The translations under genes and the position numbers were made by a program. Below, one piece after another: positions 16,303-22,864 of a stretch of 32,807 nt of DNA. The notes beneath the pieces were generated by a model. It was not told the DNA's origin. It saw nothing but the letters and a program-made list of their open reading frames with translations, and searched no databases. Source of the stretch: a virus; the IMG/VR virus record IMGVR_UViG_3300050821_011183, positions 1 to 32,807 of that record. One strand, 5' to 3'. Every line of letters starts with the position of its first letter. Position 1 is the first letter of the stretch.

Positions 16303-17541
16303 TCACTGACCCGGCCGGCCGGGCCGCAGCAGGTCGCCCATGATCCCGGCCGCCCTGACCGCCGTTTGCTTCACCAGGTGGTTGTAGAGATCGGCCGTGA
16401 CCCTGAGCTCAGAATGGCCCAGGAGCGCGCTGACGTCGGCGAGCTGCACGCCTGACGCGATCAGCAACGTCGCGGCGCTGTGCCGCAGCTCGTGGAACCG
16501 CCGCCGCGGGGTGATCGGCACCGCTTCGAGGAGCGCGTGCAGGACGCGCGTCACGTTGCGCGGTGAGAGCGGCCCGCCGACCTTCCGTTTGCCGCCGAAG
16601 GGCCGACCCGGTCGTCGGTTCGGGCGGGCTAGTTGCCCATACGTGGTGAAAACTAGTCCACCGCCATCGACCCACGCGGCGCCTGCCTTCAGGCGCTCTT
16701 CCCGTTGCCGCGTCCGGTGCGTCCGCAGCGCCTCGAGGCAATTGGGCGGCAACACCAGCGTGCGCCGACTCTTCGCCGTCTTGACGTCGACGATCACGAA
16801 GATCCCGCGTTGGCCTTTGAGCTTGACCCACTGCAACTGCTGGCGAATTTCGACCTCACCGGTCGTCAGGTTCACCGCATCCCAGGGCAGGCCGAGCGCT
16901 TCGCCGAGGCGCAGCCCGCACGCGAGCGCCACCGTGAAGAGCGCGCCCAACCGATGCTGGCCGGCGACCTCGAGGAAGGCCTTGCCCTCCTCGATCGTCA
17001 GCGGGTGAATCGGCCGGCGCTTCGGTTGCGGCACGTCGACGAGCATCGCGGCGTTGTCCGTCACCAGGCGCATCTTGCGCGCCTTGGTCAGCGCCGACCG
17101 TAGGACCGCATGCGCGACCGCGACATGGCGCCGCGCGCCGTGCTCGGCCTCCTGATCGTTCAGCCACTTCTGGATCCGCAGCGACGTGAGCTGATCGAGC
17201 CGCAACGATCCGAACGCCGGGATCAGGAGCGTATCGATGCAGGTGCGGTAGCTGCGTTGACTCGTGAGGCGCAGCGGTTTCTTCGCGCTCGGTCGCGACC
17301 GCGTGGTCAGCCAGTTGTCGAGAAACGCCGCCACCGTGGGCGTCGTGGTGGTGACCAGGTCGCCGGCGGCCAGGCGGCCGCGCAGCACGTTGGCTTTCTT
17401 GACCACCTCCGCTTCGCTGGCCGCGTACACCGATTTGCGTTTGCGTTTGCCATCCGGCCCGCGCCCGAGATCGAGGCAGGCTTCCCAGAGGCCATTGGCG
17501 CGTTGTCGAATGAGGCCTTCGCCCCGGCCACGGCGTTTCAT
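16303..17541 (-). CDS. int: Tyrosine-family site-specific integrase
   Basis: 412 aa. The N-terminal 60 residues (RGEGLIRQRANGLWEACLDL, KRKSVYAASEAEVVKKA) form an AP2-like arm-type DNA-binding domain. A core-binding SAM-like domain follows at about 68-165 (FLDNWLTT, TLLIPAFGSLRLDQLTSLRI). The catalytic domain has Arg211 (CGLRLGEALGL), a lysine near 254-257, His350-x-x-Arg353 (HELRHSA), His376 (LLGHSEL) and nucleophile Tyr386 (DLYNH), so all key residues are present. AGGAGG lies just before the ATG, inside the upstream gene, which it overlaps by 4 bp. It recombines attP with a host tRNA-Thr gene. Confidence 0.96.
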   Translation of the reverse strand: MKRRGRGEGLIRQRANGLWEACLDLGRGPDGKRKRKSVYAASEAEVVKKANVLRGRLAAGDLVTTTTPTVAAFLDNWLTTRSRPSAKKPLRLTSQRSYRTCIDTLLIPAFGSLRLDQLTSLRIQKWLNDQEAEHGARRHVAVAHAVLRSALTKARKMRLVTDNAAMLVDVPQPKRRPIHPLTIEEGKAFLEVAGQHRLGALFTVALACGLRLGEALGLPWDAVNLTTGEVEIRQQLQWVKLKGQRGIFVIVDVKTAKSRRTLVLPPNCLEALRTHRTRQREERLKAGAAWVDGGGLVFTTYGQLARPNRRPGRPFGGKRKVGGPLSPRNVTRVLHALLEAVPITPRRRFHELRHSAATLLIASGVQLADVSALLGHSELRVTADLYNHLVKQTAVRAAGIMGDLLRPGRPGQ

Positions 17542-17867
17542 GCCTGACCTCCTGTCATGGCGGTGCGCAGCGCCGACACCTCGGTGACGAGATGGCCCAC
17601 CGTCGCTTCGAGCCGACGGACCACTTCGCGGAGCTCGCGAATCGCCACGTTCCGGGATGCGGTGCCGCGGTCGTCGGCGAGCAATTCACCGCTGGCCAGC
17701 TGCTCGCGCAAGGCGTGGGCTTTCCTGACGACGTCGGCCTGCGTCCACGCGTACACCGACCTGGTCATGCGCTTGCCGTCGAGATCGCGGCCCAGATCGA
17801 GCCGGGCTTCCCATCGGCCATCGGATCGTTGCCGAATGAGGCCTTCGCCTTTGCCCCGTCGTTTCAT
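17538..17867 (-). CDS. Stand-alone integrase arm-binding domain with coiled coil
   Basis: 109 aa. The first 62 residues (starting MKRRGKGEGLIRQR) match the integrase N-terminus at about 41 of 62 positions by eye, including GKR, SVYA and the LA-G-L end of the domain. The remainder is unrelated to integrase: VAIRELREVVRRLEATVGHL then VTEVSALRTAM has hydrophobic residues in heptads, a likely dimer or trimer coiled coil. No core-binding or catalytic domain is present. It should bind the same arm sites without recombining. It overlaps int (ATGA) and the upstream gene by 4 bp each and carries the ribosome-binding site of int. Confidence 0.88.
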   Translation of the reverse strand: MKRRGKGEGLIRQRSDGRWEARLDLGRDLDGKRMTRSVYAWTQADVVRKAHALREQLASGELLADDRGTASRNVAIRELREVVRRLEATVGHLVTEVSALRTAMTGGQA

Positions 17868-18190
17868 GACGCCACCTCACTGCGGCCGCGTGGAAACCCG
17901 AACACGCGCAGCGTGACGCTATCGGGTCGATCCCAGGTCAGGCCGCCGCGCTCGGGAATCGTCAGCCCGCGACCGCGGGCGATCGCTTCGAGGTCCTGCG
18001 CCACGGCGATCGTGCTGACGGTGATCGCCAGGCCGCGATCGGCGCGTCGGACCTCGGCGCCCGGAATGGTCGCGGTGACGAAGGCCTCAAACTCGGCGAT
18101 CGTCGGCTTCCGTCGGCTTCCGTCGGCCTCCGTGGTGCGCGAATGGCGCAGGCCGAGGTGTTCAAAGTGGTTGAAAGTGCCGTCGTTCAC
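17864..18190 (-). CDS. Hypothetical protein in the integrase operon
   Basis: 108 aa, GTG start overlapping the brnA stop (GTGA). KPTIAEFEAFVTATIPGAEV, AITVSTIAVAQDLEAIARGRG looks like a folded alpha/beta domain; no family recognised. Codons 21-30 are encoded by three tandem 10-bp units at 18101-18130. The stop overlaps the next start by 4 bp, so it is translated with its neighbours. Its place between antitoxin and integrase genes suggests a regulatory or recombination accessory role, but nothing shows it. Confidence 0.72.
   Translation of the reverse strand: MNDGTFNHFEHLGLRHSRTTEADGSRRKPTIAEFEAFVTATIPGAEVRRADRGLAITVSTIAVAQDLEAIARGRGLTIPERGGLTWDRPDSVTLRVFGFPRGRSEVAS
18101..18130. repeat. Three tandem 10-bp repeats inside a coding region
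   Basis: Units CGTCGGCTTC, CGTCGGCTTC and CGTCGGCCTC follow without gaps (one mismatch in 30). The unit length is not a multiple of three, so gain or loss of one unit would shift the reading frame of the 108-aa gene near its start. Confidence 0.85.
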
Positions 18191-18510
18191 TTGCTCACCC
18201 CCGATCGGCGGCGGCGGGCCTTCGACGTGGGCTTCCGACGCGCCTGGCGGCGCCGGGCCAAGGCCGCGATGTCATCGCTCAAGCGGGTCTGCCACCCGCG
18301 GCCGCTGGCGCGATACGCGGTCACGGCGTCTCGTTCGAGGCGGATCGTGACCATGACTTTCGTCGCGGCCTTCTGGGCGCCGCGGTACCGGCGCTCGGAC
18401 TCCAGCATCGCGGCGCGCAGGTCGCCGCGACCGTCGGCGTCGTTCGCCACGACCACGGCGTGTTTGAATTCCTCGTCGGTGTAGCTGTCAGGAGCGGGTC
18501 GGGTAGACAC
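18187..18510 (-). CDS. brnA: BrnA-like antitoxin
   Basis: 107 aa with a GTG start. The region TKVMVTIRLERDAVTAYRAS followed by GRGWQTRLSDDIAALARRR is the ribbon-helix-helix domain of the DUF4415/BrnA family, including the typical G-x-G-[WY]-Q-T-R turn. The N-terminal helical part (TDEEFKHAVVVANDADGRG) would contact the toxin. The C-terminus is very basic. BrnA proteins dimerise, neutralise BrnT and repress their own promoter. The gene overlaps brnT by 23 bp; toxin first, antitoxin second is the normal brnTA order. Confidence 0.88.
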   Translation of the reverse strand: MSTRPAPDSYTDEEFKHAVVVANDADGRGDLRAAMLESERRYRGAQKAATKVMVTIRLERDAVTAYRASGRGWQTRLSDDIAALARRRQARRKPTSKARRRRSGVSK

Positions 18511-18757
18511 GGGCGTAATCCTTTTTCTCGCGGCGATTGGCTCGCCGCAGGCTAATGGGACGAAAGTCCCCGTCGCGCCGCGTCACGACTGCGGAATGCA
18601 GCCGATCGTCGATATACCCGAGGATGACCCAGCGATCCTCACCATCCCGCGGCGAGTAGATCGCGACGGGCTGCGTGAGGTCGTCGAACCGGGCCAGGCC
18701 GATGTGATGCTCGGCGCGGTTGCGGCGGTCTTTGTTCGGATCGAAAGGCGCGACCAT
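18488..18757 (-). CDS. brnT: BrnT-like ribonuclease toxin
   Basis: 89 aa. FDPNKDRRNRAEHHIGLARF matches the start of the DUF497/BrnT family (PF04365; consensus F-x-D-x-x-K-x-x-x-N-x-x-K-H), and RWVILGYIDDRLHSAVVTRR then FRPISLRRANRREKKDY match its end. BrnT is a RelE-fold endoribonuclease that stops growth when its antitoxin is lost. First gene of the int operon, directly behind a consensus promoter whose predicted transcript starts only a few bases before this ATG. Confidence 0.9.
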   Translation of the reverse strand: MVAPFDPNKDRRNRAEHHIGLARFDDLTQPVAIYSPRDGEDRWVILGYIDDRLHSAVVTRRDGDFRPISLRRANRREKKDYARVYPTRS

Positions 18758-18766
18758 GTGACGCCT

Positions 18767-18808
18767 CTGATTGTAATGACATGCGCCCGGACTCTCAAGC
18801 TGATTGTA
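18767..18808. promoter_or_regulatory. Direct repeats over the brnT promoter, possible BrnA operator
   Basis: The 9-mer CTGATTGTA occurs at 18767-18775, over the -10 box, and again at 18800-18808, upstream of the -35 box, 33 bp apart (about three helical turns). Direct repeats around a promoter suit a ribbon-helix-helix repressor. Binding is inferred. Confidence 0.5.
18770..18798 (-). promoter_or_regulatory. Strong leftward promoter of the brnT-brnA-...-int operon
   Basis: On the minus strand: TTGAGA (18798-18793), 17-bp spacer, TACAAT (18775-18770), then the brnT ATG at 18757. The start of transcription would lie near 18763, leaving a 5' leader of only about six bases. This is a near-consensus sigma-70 promoter in an otherwise GC-rich region. 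Confidence 0.75.
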
Positions 18809-18809
18809 T

Positions 18810-19388
18810 TTACGTCAGAAGTGCGCCACAAATCGCGCAGGTCTGACGCGCGGTGGGCCAGTCCGCGCACTCGTGGCCGGCGCCGGCGCTGAACCCGAGA
18901 CGCGCCTCGGCGACGAGGTCATGTGGCAGGTGGCAGGCGCCGCAGTACCGATTCGCGATGTCGTCGCGGTGATAGCTGACCGCGCCGCAGAGGAGGCAGC
19001 GGATCGCCGGGGGCCGGCCGGGCGCGCCCGCCAGGTGCAGCACATACGTCGGCGTTAGCAGGTCGACCGCGCGCTGCGCGGCCTGGCCGCGCGCCACGAA
19101 GTCCCGCAGCCGCTCGAGCGGCGATCGCACGGAGTCGTCGAGGCGCCATCCATCGGGCGTGCGGCGCAGCGTGAAAGTCCAGTGGTCGTGCCAGGTCTGC
19201 CGAGCCGCGTCCTCAAGATCCCACCGCGCGCCGAGCGTCCACCCATCATGGCGGATGAACACGACGTCGATCAGTGTGCCGGCGACCGGGCGGCCCGCCT
19301 TGAACTCGTCGACCATCACGCGATCGGGCAACCAGGTCCCGCGGTTCAAGCGGTCCAGCAGCTGACGGGCGAAGGCTTCGTCGATCAC
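18810..19388 (-). CDS. Early phage protein with C-terminal zinc ribbon
   Basis: 192 aa. The N-terminal 100 residues (DAARQTWHDHWTFTLRRTPDGWRL) form an unrecognised mixed domain. The C-terminal part has IRCLLCGAVSYHRDDIANRY then CGACH, a Cys4 zinc ribbon I recall from many phage proteins, and a further CAICG near the end. No enzyme motif is visible. It ends 12 bp before the -35 box of the brnT promoter. It overlaps the upstream gene by 4 bp. Confidence 0.8.
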   Translation of the reverse strand: MIDEAFARQLLDRLNRGTWLPDRVMVDEFKAGRPVAGTLIDVVFIRHDGWTLGARWDLEDAARQTWHDHWTFTLRRTPDGWRLDDSVRSPLERLRDFVARGQAAQRAVDLLTPTYVLHLAGAPGRPPAIRCLLCGAVSYHRDDIANRYCGACHLPHDLVAEARLGFSAGAGHECADWPTARQTCAICGALLT

Positions 19389-19585
19389 GACACGCCATCC
19401 GGGAAGGTGATGCCCAGCTCCCGGCCGACGGCCTCGCCGAGTCGGATCGCCGCTTCGGCATCCGGCACCACGACGCGAAAGGCGCCGTCGCCCTCGTCGA
19501 CGACCTCGAACCCGAGACGTTCCGCCGAGGTCTCGACGGCGCGGCGCTGGCGCTCGCTCAGATCGCCGAAGGTCACATCGACCAT
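19385..19585 (-). CDS. Small hypothetical early protein
   Basis: 66 aa from the ATG at 19585, chosen because GAAGGAGGGGG lies just upstream; a GTG eight codons earlier at 19609 is possible but would include that site. LSERQRRAVETSAERLGFEV, DGAFRVVVPDAEAAIRLGEA looks like a small alpha/beta fold. Function unknown. It overlaps the 192-aa gene by 4 bp. Confidence 0.7.
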   Translation of the reverse strand: MVDVTFGDLSERQRRAVETSAERLGFEVVDEGDGAFRVVVPDAEAAIRLGEAVGRELGITFPDGVS

Positions 19586-19595
19586 GCCCCCTCCT

Positions 19596-19832
19596 TCACC
19601 GACGCCCAAGCTGCAGGATGCCGCGCACCAGGAGGCCGTTGGCGCAGGGCTCCCAGTGCAGACGGGTCTGCCACGTCGCCGTGCCGACGGTCTTGAACAG
19701 AATCAACGGCACTTCCTCTTCGGGGATGAGCTCACGGCACACGCAGCAGCGATCCTCGGCGGGATCGAACCGCTCGGTGTACCACCAGAGATGCCCGTCG
19801 TAGTGCATCGGCGGCGGCGTGCGTCGCGTCAT
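19596..19832 (-). CDS. Small early protein with cysteine pair
   Basis: 78 aa. HYDGHLWWYTERFDPAEDRCCVCRELIPEEEVPLILF has a CCxxC pair in a short knuckle, followed by TWQTRLHWEPCANGLL, a possible third and fourth zinc ligand (His, Cys). Likely a small zinc-binding protein. The start ATG overlaps the stop of the upstream gene (ATGA). The frame is open further upstream, but only as out-of-frame sequence of the neighbour. Confidence 0.75.
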   Translation of the reverse strand: MTRRTPPPMHYDGHLWWYTERFDPAEDRCCVCRELIPEEEVPLILFKTVGTATWQTRLHWEPCANGLLVRGILQLGRR

Positions 19833-20125
19833 GACCGCGCCTCCTGGAGGTGCGCGAGGATCTCCGCGTGCCCGGCTTCGGCGTCCGCCCACGTCCCGTA
19901 CGAGCGGTGCGCGCCGTCGAGACGACCGCCGGTGATCGCGGTTTCGAACAGACGGCTGCGATCGCCGTGCAGGTCCATCCCGATGAACACGGTCGAGACT
20001 TCGACGTCGCCGACCACCGTGATCGCGACGGTGCGATCGGCCGTGGCCCACCACGCCGCATAGGCGTCGAAGCTCGGGACCGCGACCGGCTCGCGGCCCT
20101 CGAGGCGATAGAACACATCGGTCAT
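19829..20125 (-). CDS. Conserved-looking phage hypothetical protein
   Basis: 98 aa. MTDVFYRLEGREPVAVPSFD, then TVFIGMDLHG, LFETAITGG, and YGTWADAEAGHAEILAHLQ. I recall this pattern (flat beta sheet with the ending tW-eAeaGH) in many phage genomes, without known function. It overlaps both neighbours by 4 bp. The start was placed at the ATG at 20125 because upstream codons are shadow sequence. Confidence 0.8.
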   Translation of the reverse strand: MTDVFYRLEGREPVAVPSFDAYAAWWATADRTVAITVVGDVEVSTVFIGMDLHGDRSRLFETAITGGRLDGAHRSYGTWADAEAGHAEILAHLQEARS

Positions 20126-20373
20126 GGTCGCCTCAGAAGGTTGCGCCTCAGATAGTTCCCGCTCGTGACGACCCGAAAGCCGTCGGCGAATTCGACGAGC
20201 CGAGAATTCATCGAGCCGCGGACCACGACACGGCACGGTTGGCCGAACCGCTCCGGCAATCGGGTCCGGACCCGCCAGACGTACGGCAACAGCCACGCGA
20301 CGTCGACGTCGAAGAGCCGCGCGACGTCGGCGGCGGTCATTGGTGTGAACGTCGGATCCGACATGTCGGTCAT
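20122..20373 (-). CDS. Small putative DNA-binding protein
   Basis: 83 aa. TPMTAADVARLFDVDVAWLLPYVWRVRTRLP resembles a helix-turn-helix at the N-terminus, followed by a beta hairpin (CRVVVRGSMNSRLVEFADGF, RVVTSG) and a basic end (YLRRNLLRRP). A winged-helix DNA-binding role is plausible but no specific family is recognised. 4-bp overlaps with both neighbours. Confidence 0.68.
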   Translation of the reverse strand: MTDMSDPTFTPMTAADVARLFDVDVAWLLPYVWRVRTRLPERFGQPCRVVVRGSMNSRLVEFADGFRVVTSGNYLRRNLLRRP

Positions 20374-20711
20374 GACCGCTCGACCTCGGCGCCGAGCACG
20401 AGGCGCACCAGCTCGCCCGGGGTGGTCTCGACGTTGCTCGTGACGTCGACGTAGACCTCCATCTGCAGCGGCGGCACCATCACCGCGGTGATCACGTCGA
20501 GCAGCGCCATCCGTTGCGAGGGCGTCAACCGGACCACGAACGTCGCCGTACGGCCGGCCGGCGTGACGGGCCCATGCACGCTGGTCACATGGGCCACCAG
20601 GGCGTCGCTCAGAGAACGCGCGAGCGTGCGGACCTCAGCGAGGCCTTCGACCTGCTGCCGGGCGGTCCACTCGCAATACGGGCACTCGAAGACCAGGGGT
20701 TTGACGATCAT
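20370..20711 (-). CDS. Early protein with N-terminal zinc finger
   Basis: 113 aa from the ATG at 20711. FECPYCEW at residues 8-15 gives a Cys pair and HVTSVHG supplies histidines, a C2H2-like finger. The rest (FVVRLTPSQRMALLDVITAV, MEVYVDVTSNVETTPGELVRLVL) looks like a small alpha/beta domain. No known function. Overlaps both neighbours by 4 bp. Confidence 0.75.
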   Translation of the reverse strand: MIVKPLVFECPYCEWTARQQVEGLAEVRTLARSLSDALVAHVTSVHGPVTPAGRTATFVVRLTPSQRMALLDVITAVMVPPLQMEVYVDVTSNVETTPGELVRLVLGAEVERS

Positions 20712-21004
20712 CGGTCCTCGATCGGCAGCGGCGTGATCCGCGCGCACTGCAGGCACACCTTCGGCGTCTGGATCGGGAGCCGCCGCGCGGGGTTGAACAC
20801 GATCCGCGCGGCGCATCGCGAGCACGTACTGACCTCGCCGCCGGTCGGGACGCGGCCGCCGGGGTAATCCACGACGCGTCTGCAGATCCACAAATCGGGC
20901 ACGCCCTGAAACCCGCTGACGGGCACGAGGTCCCCGTCGAACGTCCGTCCATAGAACTGCCCGCCGTGCACGATCGTCGCGTCGTCGTCGTCACGCTTCG
21001 TCAT
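20708..21004 (-). CDS. Small zinc-ribbon protein
   Basis: 98 aa. C-terminal half holds CSRCAARIVFNP and, 17 residues later, CLQC, a Cys4 zinc ribbon; a further cysteine sits in LWICRR. The N-terminus (DDDDATIVHGGQFYGRTFDG) is acidic. Function unknown; possibly a protein- or nucleic acid-binding adaptor, as often found in phage early operons. 4-bp overlaps at both ends. Confidence 0.75.
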   Translation of the reverse strand: MTKRDDDDATIVHGGQFYGRTFDGDLVPVSGFQGVPDLWICRRVVDYPGGRVPTGGEVSTCSRCAARIVFNPARRLPIQTPKVCLQCARITPLPIEDR

Positions 21005-21582
21005 GGGTCCAACCTCCCGAAGTCCGCGATCACCACGCGGCCGCCGTGCAAGGCGCGCTGGCTGCGCGTGTGCTCAGCGATCGCATCGATGTCGGCGAGC
21101 GTCCGCGTCACCGGGCCGAAGCGGTCGAAGCTGTCGTGCGGCGAGTGGGTCAGCCCGTCGGGCCCGGTGCGGAGCAGGCGGCCGCCCCCGACGTGTTCGA
21201 CCTCGCGCGCCAGGGCCAGGAATTCGGTCTCGTGCAGCCAGCGCGTGGGCGCACAGCCGTGCATACACGACAGCAGCTTGACGGCCCCCCAGACCCGGCA
21301 GATCAACGGCCGCACGGCGTAGGCGCCACACCGATCGGTCGGCGTCAGATAGACGCACCGCTCGCGGCGGGTGTTGCTGTGGACGTCGACGCCCGTCATC
21401 GGGATCGTCTTCGGCGACTGATGGGTCGTCGCCAGCAGCCGGCGCGCCTCGACCTCGGTCAGGAGGATCGGCCCGCACGCGACGCTGCAGCGACCGAGGC
21501 AGGTGAGCGGCGGCAGCTGCGCATACAGCGTATCGAGCCGCGCGTACAGCGCCGCGAGCTTCCGCTGCGCCTTGCGGTTCAT
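21001..21582 (-). CDS. YkgJ-like cysteine cluster protein
   Basis: 193 aa from the ATG at 21582. Cysteines at 28, 32, 36, 76, 85, 95, 106 and 110 in the pattern CLGRCSVAC ... CVYL ... DRCGAYAVRPLICRVWG ... CMHGC match the YkgJ/CxxCxxCC family (PF03692), thought to bind zinc or an iron-sulfur cluster. The family is usually a demethylase- or chelation-associated protein of unknown activity. The C-terminal 70 residues are extra. 4-bp overlaps with both neighbours. Confidence 0.82.
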   Translation of the reverse strand: MNRKAQRKLAALYARLDTLYAQLPPLTCLGRCSVACGPILLTEVEARRLLATTHQSPKTIPMTGVDVHSNTRRERCVYLTPTDRCGAYAVRPLICRVWGAVKLLSCMHGCAPTRWLHETEFLALAREVEHVGGGRLLRTGPDGLTHSPHDSFDRFGPVTRTLADIDAIAEHTRSQRALHGGRVVIADFGRLDP

Positions 21583-21785
21583 CGGGTCACCCGCACGTAG
21601 GCTTTCCGCGACAGGTCGTACTGCACCGCCTTCGGGTGCGCGCGCAGGAAGCGCTGCAGGTCGAGCGAGGCCTGCGGCGTCGAGATGCCGAACTTCCGCT
21701 CGAGGTGCTCGCGGTTGATGAATCCGTAGACCGTCAGCATCTCGCCGATCCACAGCTGCCGCTGCTGCTCGAACCAACGCGCCAT
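21579..21785 (-). CDS. Small winged-helix-like DNA-binding protein
   Basis: 68 aa. WIGEMLTVYGFINREHLERKFGISTPQASLDLQRFL reads as a helix-turn-helix (REHLERKFGIS turn TPQASLDLQRFL) followed by a short wing (AVQYDLSRKAYVRV). This resembles DeoR/HTH-type small phage regulators. It could control the leftward operon. It overlaps the YkgJ-like gene by 4 bp. Confidence 0.75.
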   Translation of the reverse strand: MARWFEQQRQLWIGEMLTVYGFINREHLERKFGISTPQASLDLQRFLRAHPKAVQYDLSRKAYVRVTR

Positions 21786-21812
21786 CAGGATGTCTTTCGG
21801 GCCGCGTGCTGG

Positions 21813-22016
21813 TCAGCGTCGCCGAACCCGCGCGGCCGCGGGTGGCCGCAGGCCGGCCTTGGCGAGGTGGTGACGGCGCGCGTCGCGGGCGAACGCTTCG
21901 GTCGCGATGACCAGCGTTCGGTACATCTCCGGCCGGTACGTGGCCAGACATTGGAGGTCACGGAGAAATCGAGGCGGCAACAGCTGAGACGACTTCGGAA
22001 ACGGCAGGAGGCGCAT
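21813..22016 (-). CDS. Small basic early protein, first gene of the leftward operon
   Basis: 67 aa. ATG at 22016 with AGGAGC upstream. PKSSQLLPPRFLRDLQCLAT, YRPEMYRTLVIATEAFARDA then a basic end (AAARVRRR). Helical and positively charged; no family recognised. A competing frame on the same strand (21785-22087) is rich in Arg, Ser and Cys and looks like a shadow. A gap of 27 bp separates it from the next gene. Confidence 0.65.
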   Translation of the reverse strand: MRLLPFPKSSQLLPPRFLRDLQCLATYRPEMYRTLVIATEAFARDARRHHLAKAGLRPPAAARVRRR

Positions 22017-22228
22017 GCAGGGTGCTCCTGGTCACGCTGATCGGAGGTTTCCGGTAGTGGAAACCACCAGCGCCGATTTTTTAGCACCGGACTCTCCGTC
22101 TGTAAATGACTCGATGGACAGCCAACAAATATTTTTCTGGCATGGCAGAGTCACCGAGCGTCCCAGCAAACCCTCGGCAGCCGACTTGATGGGACAAGCG
22201 GTATGGCATCCATGCCATATCGGCCCTG
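22017..22228. promoter_or_regulatory. Intergenic control region upstream of the leftward early operon
   Basis: No gene in this 212-bp stretch. It contains AT-rich runs (near 22075 and 22125), a 7-bp stem hairpin GGTTTCC/GGAAACC at 22046-22065, a perfect 8-bp inverted repeat at 22202-22219 and a weaker related site CTGGCATGGCAG at 22137-22148. It must hold the leftward early promoter, but no consensus -35/-10 pair stands out. Confidence 0.6.
22202..22219. promoter_or_regulatory. Perfect palindrome, probable operator
   Basis: TATGGCAT-CC-ATGCCATA: two 8-bp arms with a 2-bp centre, too tight for an RNA hairpin but ideal for a dimeric DNA-binding protein. It lies 10 bp beyond the repressor stop codon, upstream of the leftward early genes. 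Candidate binders are the CI-like repressor or the Cro-like protein. Confidence 0.65.
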
Positions 22229-22771
22229 TCACTTTTGCCGGCGTCGACGGAACCGGGATCGCTTGCGTGGGGGCCGCGGCACCGCGACGTCCTGCGGCGG
22301 CGTCTCCCTCGCGCGCACCGCGAGATCGAGGTTTTTGATCGCGTCGCTGACGCTCTGGGCCGGCGCGAGCCCATCGCTCCGCTCGTCGAGCGCGCGCAGC
22401 ACGAGCTCGGTCACCTCGGCGGCGAGTGCGCGGCGCCGCTCCGTCCGCATCAGGTCTTCGGGGGACACGAGGATCGCTTCGATCGGGACGCCGAGCACGG
22501 CGGCGATCTCCGCGATCAGGCGAGTCTGCGTGTGGAAGCCGCGCACGATGCTGCTGATCGTCTTCGGCTGAATGAGTTTGACCGGGCGACCGTGGGCGAG
22601 GGCGTCCGCACGGCGGCGCGCATTGAGCGCGTCGCAGAGGTCCGCCTGGTTCTTGTTCAGGCGGGCCATCCAGTAGCGGAGTCCTGGCCCCCATGGGCCG
22701 TCGGCCCGCCGTGGCTGTGGCATGCGACTGGTAGCGTAGTCGTGGCCCATTTGCCGCGTAAACACCGCCAT
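22229..22771 (-). CDS. CI-like lysogeny repressor, XRE-type HTH
   Basis: 180 aa. A helix-turn-helix of XRE type covers about residues 38-105: LNKNQADLCDALNARRR, then IQPKTISSIVRGFHTQTRLIAEIAAVLGVPIEAIL. After it comes a helical part (RRRALAAEVTELVLRALDER) and a very basic end (PPRKRSRFRRRRQ). No LexA-type self-cleavage domain is visible, so induction may not be by RecA-driven cleavage. Diverges from the Cro-like gene over a shared control region. The true start could also be the internal ATG before ARLNKNQ. Confidence 0.8.
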   Translation of the reverse strand: MAVFTRQMGHDYATSRMPQPRRADGPWGPGLRYWMARLNKNQADLCDALNARRRADALAHGRPVKLIQPKTISSIVRGFHTQTRLIAEIAAVLGVPIEAILVSPEDLMRTERRRALAAEVTELVLRALDERSDGLAPAQSVSDAIKNLDLAVRARETPPQDVAVPRPPRKRSRFRRRRQK

Positions 22772-22816
22772 AAGCGCAACAACTTACCAGAAAACGCAAA
22801 AATTAAAAATTAAGTA

Positions 22817-22844
22817 TTGACACCAGGCAGCTAGAAACTACAAT
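22817..22844 (+). promoter_or_regulatory. Rightward early promoter (PR-like) with flanking operator halves
   Basis: TTGACA (22817-22822), 16-bp spacer, TACAAT (22839-22844): near-perfect sigma-70 promoter driving the Cro-like gene. CACCAG at 22821-22826 and CTGGTG at 22852-22857 form an inverted pair centred on the -10 box, and CTAG follows or precedes each. The region 22795-22815 is AT-rich. Repressor binding here is inferred. Confidence 0.78.
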
Positions 22845-22864
22845 CGGCCGTCTGGTGACTAGCG

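Noticed and set aside
22046-22065. A Rho-independent terminator (GGTTTCC/GGAAACC hairpin).
   Set aside because: The T run comes about 12 bases after the stem and the strand does not fit the end of any gene.
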